Source: Beroe ovata
Lineage: Eukaryota > Ctenophora > Nuda > Beroida > Beroidae
Assembly (NCBI GenBank): GCA_946803715.1
Contig: CAMPET010000186.1
Coordinates: 59,961 to 72,903 of the forward strand
Reading direction: 5' to 3'
DNA length: 12,943 bases
Each line of letters opens with the position of its first letter. The first letter of the stretch is position 1. The translations under genes were made by a program, and so were the position numbers. Below, one piece after another: positions 7,998-12,943 of the stretch. The notes below the pieces were generated by a model. It did not search any database, had not been told where the DNA came from, and was given only the letters and a program-made list of their open reading frames with translations.

Positions 7998-10376
7998 TCA
8001 CATTTCAGTAGCTATGATCTTGTCACACTTATTATCAGAAGTTGAAGAGTCATCATATCTCCCATTCCCCTCCATTCCTATCACTGCATTCCCATGACTG
8101 ACCGCTGATAGGAACCGAGACTTGATAAAGGACAAGAGATCAGCGACGTACTTATAGTAGCCGCTATAGAAAATAGGGTTCAGGAAGCTATTCATTGGTA
8201 TGGCACACAGGGCGAAAACCTCGAATAGTATACTGGGTACTGAATCACTGTGCAGATAATAAATAGCTGTAGCCATGAGAGAGACCCAGCAAATGAGCTG
8301 AGATCCGATTATGAGACAGACTTTGGTGATGAGAGCCGTGGCTTCAGCTTGGGGAGACTTGACTTGTTGTGCGATAATCGTTATGTAGGACACAATCACT
8401 GTGAAAAGAAGTGTTCCAATGGTGGCACAGTAGCAGTACTTGTATCTTTGGTATGACTCCTGGTTCTTGAAGATGTTCTGAATGCAGAGAGGCGTGGTCC
8501 CGTAGTAGCTGATGGTGGTGTAGTCGAATATGGTGGGGTCTGAAGTGATCGACCGGAGTCCATCCAACATCTCAAGAATATTCGTGGAGGTATTTCCAGG
8601 ATGGTAAGCTTCGTATACTAGTCGAATTTGATCCGGGTTCGACGAGGAGAGGAGAGGGTTGCGGAAGATGTTATCAAGATGAACCTCTGACATGAAGAAA
8701 TCTTGGAGGAAGCCTATCTTAAGAACAGGAATTGCAGAGTGGAGGAGATCAAAGAGTGCAATGCAGAGCGTGAGAAGGACCACAACACGATATGGAATAT
8801 CGACAAACACGAATGTACACTTGATACCCCGTATGATACTCATGAGAGAAATGACAAGGAGAGATCCATGAGATGAGAATGAGAAGAGAATCCCGAGTAG
8901 ATCACACTGAAGACTGCTCCTCCACTCATACGATATCTCGCAGTAGTCACCTCTTGACCTTAGGATGAAGTTACTGGCGGCAATGAGGCACAGGTAAACG
9001 CCCATCAGAAGATCGTATACAGCCACATTGAGACAGAGGAATGCATCTGTTTTCTTTGTGCTTGTCCTGTTACTTCGCCTGACGTCCTGTTGCGCATTAT
9101 ATATGATCTTTGCATTGATGCAGACAGTACACAGCCCAAGGAAGAGACAACCAAGTGCTAGGGAGAGGGATTTGAGGATGGATTGAGATGACGTCAGCAC
9201 TCCAAAATCACAGTTCTGACACTCATCTCTGCCGTTGGGGCAATGCCGGACATGGTCACACATGAAACTCTCGTGGATGGAGACCGTGGAGGAGTTCTCT
9301 GGGTCACAGTAAAACATCCCTGGACAATTCAACTCGTCGAAGTTGTTTTTGCAGTCTGGTATCTGGTTACAGATTATATCTAGTGAAGGCATGGCTGTGT
9401 CGTAGTTATCTCCAAAGTCACGGCCATTGCACATGAAGCTAAAGTCCAAGGGATAAGCGTTGATAATATTATCACAGAAATTCGTCCACCCATGCTGTTC
9501 TTTGAAATACTCCGAGCAGTTGGTTCTACAGAATTTTCCGATTTCGCTGTCTAGAAGGGGTACATAGGCAAATTTGTCATTGAGACATTGGTATACTGGG
9601 TTATTGATGTTGCTCCTTGATAGAACTTGTAGATCTTCATCAGAACAGTCTACTGCTGGTATAGGGTGACAAGAGTGATTGAGGAATGCTTTAGTATGGC
9701 AAAAACTGCGCGGAGTTTCACAGGTTACAGTGACATTATCACACACGACCATCACATGACCCTGACAAAGACACTCATCACTGAGATCGAAACAGTCTGG
9801 GATCTGGTCACACACCTGAGAGAAGACAATACAACCCGGCTGTTCAACACAGTAGAACACGTCGATAGCGCGACTGGAAATATTGGAGGCTGCTACCCCT
9901 ATGTTTGTCAAGTGTCTTGAAGATGTGTCTGCTTCACAGCCACATTCGTCAGTCAGGCATGTTGACTTGCCATCACATTGGGCAGATGCCGGCAAGGCGC
10001 ACACCCAGTCACGATCTCGCTCCACTCTGAAGACTCTGCCCATGGCAAGAGAATCACCAGCCACCGGGATGAGGAATGGGCATTTGATGTGGCTCTCTTG
10101 CTCAAGAATGGAGGTCGGGCGCCGCTTACCAAACACGTTCTCGTATCGGATGACACCTAACTTCTCATCTAAAACAGAGTAACTGCTAGACGCTTCCAAC
10201 CAACACGGCTCACTCATTCCACCTAGCTGATCACTCATCAAAGGAAAGAATGCCCCAGATAGGACTAGGAGCTCACTCTTTGTGTTCGGTTCTTGTGTCC
10301 TTGTTGACTGGCAGGGACCATTGTTAGAGAGAACTACTGCAGACAAGCACAGTAATGTCAGCATATTCTGGAACAT
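7998..10376 (-). CDS. LDLa-containing class A GPCR, LGR/relaxin-receptor-like
   Basis: A cell-surface receptor expected to signal through G proteins; the ligand is unknown. The frame is open from an ATG at 10451, but I place the start at the ATG at 10376. That ATG has A at -3 and is followed by a typical signal peptide (M-F-Q-N-M-L-T-L-L-C-L-S-A-V-V-L-S), whereas the first 25 residues of the longer form are hydrophilic. Numbering from the 10451 ATG gives 817 residues; from 10376, 792. The ectodomain (about 45-425) has LDLa-like modules: a degenerate one near 151-172, a good one at 199-229 (C-D-Q-I-P-D-C then D-L-S-D-E-C), others at 341-376 and 379-414, and six N-glycosylation sequons outside the membrane (190, 239, 258, 311, 386, 620). 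Helices lie near 427-449, 470-493, 516-541, 553-572, 672-696, 705-732 and 738-765. L-N-V-A-V-Y-D-L-L-M-G-V-Y-L in helix 2, Y-Y-G-T-T-P-L-C before helix 5, and P-M-N-S-F-L-N-P-I-F-Y in helix 7 match LGR-type receptors. DRY is IRG and CWxP is CWVS. There are no leucine-rich repeats. The coding region has no visible intron. Confidence 0.9.
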   Translation of the reverse strand: MFQNMLTLLCLSAVVLSNNGPCQSTRTQEPNTKSELLVLSGAFFPLMSDQLGGMSEPCWLEASSSYSVLDEKLGVIRYENVFGKRRPTSILEQESHIKCPFLIPVAGDSLAMGRVFRVERDRDWVCALPASAQCDGKSTCLTDECGCEADTSSRHLTNIGVAASNISSRAIDVFYCVEQPGCIVFSQVCDQIPDCFDLSDECLCQGHVMVVCDNVTVTCETPRSFCHTKAFLNHSCHPIPAVDCSDEDLQVLSRSNINNPVYQCLNDKFAYVPLLDSEIGKFCRTNCSEYFKEQHGWTNFCDNIINAYPLDFSFMCNGRDFGDNYDTAMPSLDIICNQIPDCKNNFDELNCPGMFYCDPENSSTVSIHESFMCDHVRHCPNGRDECQNCDFGVLTSSQSILKSLSLALGCLFLGLCTVCINAKIIYNAQQDVRRSNRTSTKKTDAFLCLNVAVYDLLMGVYLCLIAASNFILRSRGDYCEISYEWRSSLQCDLLGILFSFSSHGSLLVISLMSIIRGIKCTFVFVDIPYRVVVLLTLCIALFDLLHSAIPVLKIGFLQDFFMSEVHLDNIFRNPLLSSSNPDQIRLVYEAYHPGNTSTNILEMLDGLRSITSDPTIFDYTTISYYGTTPLCIQNIFKNQESYQRYKYCYCATIGTLLFTVIVSYITIIAQQVKSPQAEATALITKVCLIIGSQLICWVSLMATAIYYLHSDSVPSILFEVFALCAIPMNSFLNPIFYSGYYKYVADLLSFIKSRFLSAVSHGNAVIGMEGNGRYDDSSTSDNKCDKIIATEM

Positions 10377-10755
10377 GCTCTTCACACGAACTGAACAGGG
10401 CTCGTCTGAACACTCCTCTCTGCTTTTTATCCGTCGTGAAATAATTAACATCCATTATCGATAAAGATCAATAATGATTGATTTAGCTCCAACATATTAT
10501 TGATTGACGCAAAATTCTTTGTCCCGAATCAAATGGCTTAAATGATATAATTGGGATGCATCGAACATTTACCATTAACAATAGAAAATAGAGCGCCAGT
10601 GGGAACTGTAACTATTAGCTCAAATTAAGAAGATTCGTGGAATATTTAAGTTCGTAGCACTTTACCAGGTATGTTGCTTATTATTACGAGTCAATGATAA
10701 CAATTAACACAATAATGCAGCGATCAGCGATGTCGTGTTGCTGTGATCCACACTT

Positions 10756-10861
10756 CATCCAGTGTGTGTGGTCGATGATTCATGATTCAGTGCAAAACTG
10801 AAACAATATTCACGAGATCTGACCATTATAGCGCGCGCATTAAACTGCACGTGCAACTCTT
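10756..10861. repeat. Duplicated promoter-like module, copy A
   Basis: Direct repeat of 11195-11292. The shared order is CATCCAGTGTGTGTG, CGATGATT, AGTGCAAAAC, AGATCTGAC, TTATAGCGCGCG, ATTAAA and TGCACGTGCAACTCTT. By eye about 80% of positions agree, with two small indels. The box TGCACGTGCAACTC lies at 10846-10859. Such duplication keeps the whole arrangement and not just the E-box. Confidence 0.75.
10846..10859. promoter_or_regulatory. TGCACGTGCAACTC box 3
   Basis: Exact 14-mer, with GCGCGCGC ending 7 bp upstream and AGCAACG about 25 bp downstream. It lies about 470 bp upstream of the chosen receptor start. Confidence 0.45.
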
Positions 10862-10882
10862 ATTTTCCCTATCAACAGAGAG

Positions 10883-10922
10883 AGCAACGTAATAACCAAA
10901 ACAGCAACGTAATAACCAAAAC
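10883..10922. repeat. 20-bp tandem repeat, two perfect copies
   Basis: AGCAACGTAATAACCAAAAC occurs at 10883-10902 and 10903-10922, followed by a broken third copy (AGCAA). It duplicates the AGCAACG element that follows the TGCACGTGCAACTC boxes, just downstream of box 3. Confidence 0.9.
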
Positions 10923-10965
10923 AGCAAAAGAAATGAGCTATTCCCAGCCTACACACTAATATTTT

Positions 10966-10979
10966 TGCACGTGCAACCT
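10966..10979. promoter_or_regulatory. TGCACGTGCAAC box 4 (variant end)
   Basis: TGCACGTGCAACCT has the same palindromic core as the others, extended to TTGCACGTGCAA at 10965-10976. It is followed by ATAGCAACACGG about 27 bp downstream. The GCGCGC element is missing at this site. Confidence 0.4.
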
Positions 10980-11194
10980 CCCCACACCTCTCCCTAACAA
11001 CCATATAGCAACACGGCAAAAATACACGAATAAAAGAGAGAATGCCAAATTATAATAGAGAAGACCCGTCGAGTAGTCCTGATATTTGATAAACATCATA
11101 ATGCTTTTGCATATTATCATGAAAAATGTTGATTGCAGCTTAAATCCAGATTCCTCATTCCTGGCCATAAACGATCACAGCAAGTGCAACTTGT

Positions 11195-11292
11195 CATCCA
11201 GTGTGTGTGCGATGATTAAGTGCAAAACAGGAACATATCAATCAAGATCTGACTGTTATAGCGCGCGGATTAAATATGCACGTGCAACTCTT
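11195..11292. repeat. Duplicated promoter-like module, copy B
   Basis: Partner of 10756-10861, about 435 bp away in the same orientation, with its box TGCACGTGCAACTC at 11277-11290 and GCGCGCG at 11261-11267. It is slightly shorter because of deletions in the CGATGATT region. Confidence 0.75.
11277..11290. promoter_or_regulatory. TGCACGTGCAACTC box 5
   Basis: Exact 14-mer, 10 bp after GCGCGCG. It lies about 90 bp beyond the last codon of the neighbouring minus-strand gene, so it is more likely to serve the receptor or an unannotated transcript than that gene. Confidence 0.4.
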
Positions 11293-11376
11293 GTCTTCTC
11301 AATCACAATCGAGAGTGGCTAGAGCCGCGCATAGCCGTTAGTTGAATTGACGCGATACACACTCGAAACAAAAATT

Positions 11377-12912
11377 TTATGAAGGAGCATTTGGAAACAA
11401 ATCCACCATTTTACGACATTGGCACTGTATTTGAGCACTCACCAGTTGTTTGACCTCCGCTGATTTGTTTTGCGACAATTCGATGGCGAATGGAGTGGAA
11501 AACATAAGCATGGACAACACGGAGAACTCGCAGGTGTACGTTATACGTTCACCTGCTAGTTCTAAGTATCCACTACCCTTCACTGACATGCAGACATGGC
11601 AACAAGTGTAGAACCTTTGACAATATTTCTAAATCCTCGACAAAGTTAGTGGAAAGACATGCTATGTCTGCTTCAAGTCAAAATATTCTATTATTTGTGG
11701 GCGTATTGTATGAATACTATATGCCATGTACTATGTAGTTATAAAAGCAATGCAGTTAATTGATTACCCGAAACTACAACGCAATAACCCCAAACCCCCC
11801 ATATACAGTGCCCAAGAATCTACCCATTAATAGACTCACCTTAACATGATCCATGAGTACAGTCTCGTCAGTTTCCTCTATGGCTCGTGACCGTATCATA
11901 GCGGGACGGTTTGGATTGCCGATCCTAGACCTGGTAACCGTGGATGCAGCTGATGTTACCATGCCAACTGTCCGGGGTGTCTCAACTCTTGACACCACCG
12001 GGTCAGAGAGTGGTGTCAAGAGTTGTGCTTTCATCTGTACGGGTGCAGTGGTAGAGGTGGTGGTATTAGATCTGGAGAAAGCTCTGCTCGTGAGAGTTGT
12101 ACAGTTGTTTGAACTGGTAGCTGCGCGGAGTGGTGTCGCACTGGTGTCACCATGGTAACAGCTGGTCTCCACAACGAGTGATTGTGTGCGACTGAGTGGT
12201 CTGTGTTTCCATGGCAACCTCTCGTGTGCAGATCCCTCACCAATAGCTGCATACCCGAGTCTTGTCATGGTACCCGCTCCCGGAGTGGGTGACTCCGGCT
12301 GAATGTTCTCTGAACAGGACTGGTACTCGGAGTCAGAACCTGACGAGGATTTCCCCTCCCCCCTCTGCTCGTCCAGGATGACAGGCAGGACTGTACCAGG
12401 AGGGAAGTTAGGTGGGTGTGCCGGGGAGGTTGTGACAGTGGGTTCAGCTGGTGGTGTGCAGCTGGTGTCACAATCACTACACTTCTTGTTCAGAGAGGGC
12501 AGTGACCCGTCCATACTGCCGAACCTGTCCAATCTAGTGTGGTGCAGCGACAGAATCCTGAAATGTGGAGTCAATACGTAACCTCATGAATTATGGGCTT
12601 ATGTGCGGTAAATGATATCATCACTCATCATCTGTCATTTACCCATCAATGGTCGATACAAACCGACCTGTCGCAATAACAACCCACCTAGAGTAGCACG
12701 GTGCACACACGGTTGAGCGTCTGCAGCACTTCTTACACAGCGTATCCATGGTAACAGGATCAGTTTTACAGTTTGTACACAGCACTTTCCTCCCTGTCGC
12801 GTCCTCAGAACTCCACAGTCGTTTAGCAAACTGGAGAATGCTGCGCGGGCGCATTTTCCCACCGTTAGGAGAGGAGGACCGCCTGGAGGTGCTGCGGATA
12901 CCGAGACATGAG
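11377..12912 (-). CDS. Unrecognised Cys-rich, Ser/Thr/Pro-rich protein, 3' part, three exons
   Basis: I do not recognise the family. Three minus-strand exons join with matching phase. Exon A is 12912-12688 (acceptor after a pyrimidine tract, C-C-C-C-C-C-ATTGTAG; donor CTAG|GTGGGT). Exon B is 12557-11840 (acceptor ACATTTCAG; donor AAG|GTGAGT). Exon C starts at 11628 (acceptor GATTTAG). The introns are about 130 and 211 nt. Exon A encodes a cysteine cluster with spacing C-x2-C-x10-C-x2-C-C-x5-C-x2-C that could bind one or two zinc ions. Exon B is 239 codons, low in hydrophobics and very rich in Ser, Thr and Pro, with a small C-x2-C-x3-C group near its start; it is probably disordered. Exon C begins with another Cys-rich stretch (K-Y-C-Q-R-F-Y-T-C-C-H-V-C). 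Exon C either reads through to a TAA at 11377-11379 or uses a strong donor CTG|GTGAGT at 11443/11442, in which case more exons lie further left. The gene's 5' end is outside the window; the frame also stays open to the right edge without the exon A acceptor. Confidence 0.6.
11629..11839 (-). other. Predicted intron between exons B and C
   Basis: GTGAGT at the 5' end, TTTAG at the 3' end. A stop codon (TAG) immediately precedes exon C in frame, so the intron is needed to connect the two open frames. A competing acceptor, GTCAG at about 11587, would put TGA first in frame. Confidence 0.55.
12146..12159. promoter_or_regulatory. RFX X-box-like match inside exon B
   Basis: GTCACC-AT-GGTAAC fits the RFX-factor X-box consensus GTNRCC-N(0-3)-RGYAAC at every position. 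It lies in coding sequence, so it may be chance: on the minus strand it encodes Tyr-His-Gly-Asp. Related CCATGGYAAC strings occur at 12209-12218 and 12746-12755. Confidence 0.25.
12558..12687 (-). other. Predicted intron between exons A and B
   Basis: About 130 nt with GT...AG ends; the donor splits an AG|G arginine codon. The first base of exon B restores the frame exactly, which is good support for the model. Confidence 0.65.
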
Positions 12913-12943
12913 CTACAATGGGGGGAGACAGGGAGATAGGGGC

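Larger units (their letters stand above)
10452..11376. promoter_or_regulatory. Region between the two minus-strand genes; receptor upstream region
   Basis: This is the 5' flank of the receptor and lies beyond the 3' end of the next gene. Apart from the repeats and boxes listed separately I find no coding sequence; the 70-codon minus frame at 10956-11168 is hydrophobic but has no family pattern. The concentration of TGCACGTGCAA boxes and GCGCGC runs here suggests a regulatory role. No convincing TATA box was found near the receptor start. Confidence 0.45.

Noticed and set aside
9666-10182. Plus-strand frames opposite the receptor ectodomain
   Set aside because: Antisense shadows of a long open frame with recognised domains; no independent signal.
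10377-10451. 25-residue N-terminal extension of the receptor
   Set aside because: Open and in frame, but hydrophilic, with a poor start context (T at -3), and it would bury the signal peptide; more likely 5' UTR.
12303-12581. Plus-strand 92-codon frame opposite exon B
   Set aside because: The minus strand has splice sites in matching phase and a longer open frame, so the plus frame is a shadow.
1-12943. tRNA, rRNA or viral insertion
   Set aside because: No cloverleaf, conserved rRNA block, reverse transcriptase, integrase or capsid-like frame was found by reading both strands.

Overview
The window looks like nuclear DNA from an animal, probably an early-branching marine invertebrate such as a sponge. 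The evidence is an AT-rich sequence with CA/GT microsatellites, short GT-AG introns (about 130 and 211 nt) whose reading phases match, and a class A G-protein-coupled receptor with LDL-receptor class A modules outside the cell. There are no bacterial features: no operons, no Shine-Dalgarno-led gene series, no CRISPR. The species cannot be fixed from this sequence alone. Four single N bases (1617, 2271, 6187, 7176) mark assembly joins, and two of them matter for interpretation.

Layout. Positions 1-5900 hold no gene I can support. This part contains microsatellites (1-18, 1602-1653, 2184-2294), a 22-bp minisatellite with four evenly spaced CACGTG boxes (163-266), small palindromes (694-749, 791-823, 2611-2624, 2907-2937, 5624-5644), and a diverged pair of about 280-bp direct repeats (4436-4725 and 4826-5100), each carrying TGCACGTGCAACTC. 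Positions 6188-7175 hold a partial second copy of the receptor's membrane domain, with an N touching each end. Positions 7193-7595 hold repeats and a hairpin of foldback-element type. Positions 7998-10376 (minus strand) hold an apparently intronless receptor gene. Positions 10452-11376 are its upstream region, with a duplicated promoter-like module and three more TGCACGTGCAA boxes. From 11377 to the right edge lies the 3' part of a second minus-strand gene in at least three exons, encoding a cysteine-rich, Ser/Thr/Pro-rich protein I do not recognise.

The receptor is the main content. It has a signal peptide, several LDLa-like modules, and a seven-helix domain with sequence hallmarks of the leucine-rich-repeat GPCR (LGR/relaxin receptor) family, yet no leucine-rich repeats. 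It also has an extracellular loop 2 of about 100 residues, IRG in place of DRY, and CWVS in place of CWxP. Both genes lie on the minus strand about 1 kb apart, and nothing shows that they work together. The recurring GCGCGC / TGCACGTGCAACTC / AGCAAC arrangement is the most interesting non-coding signal.
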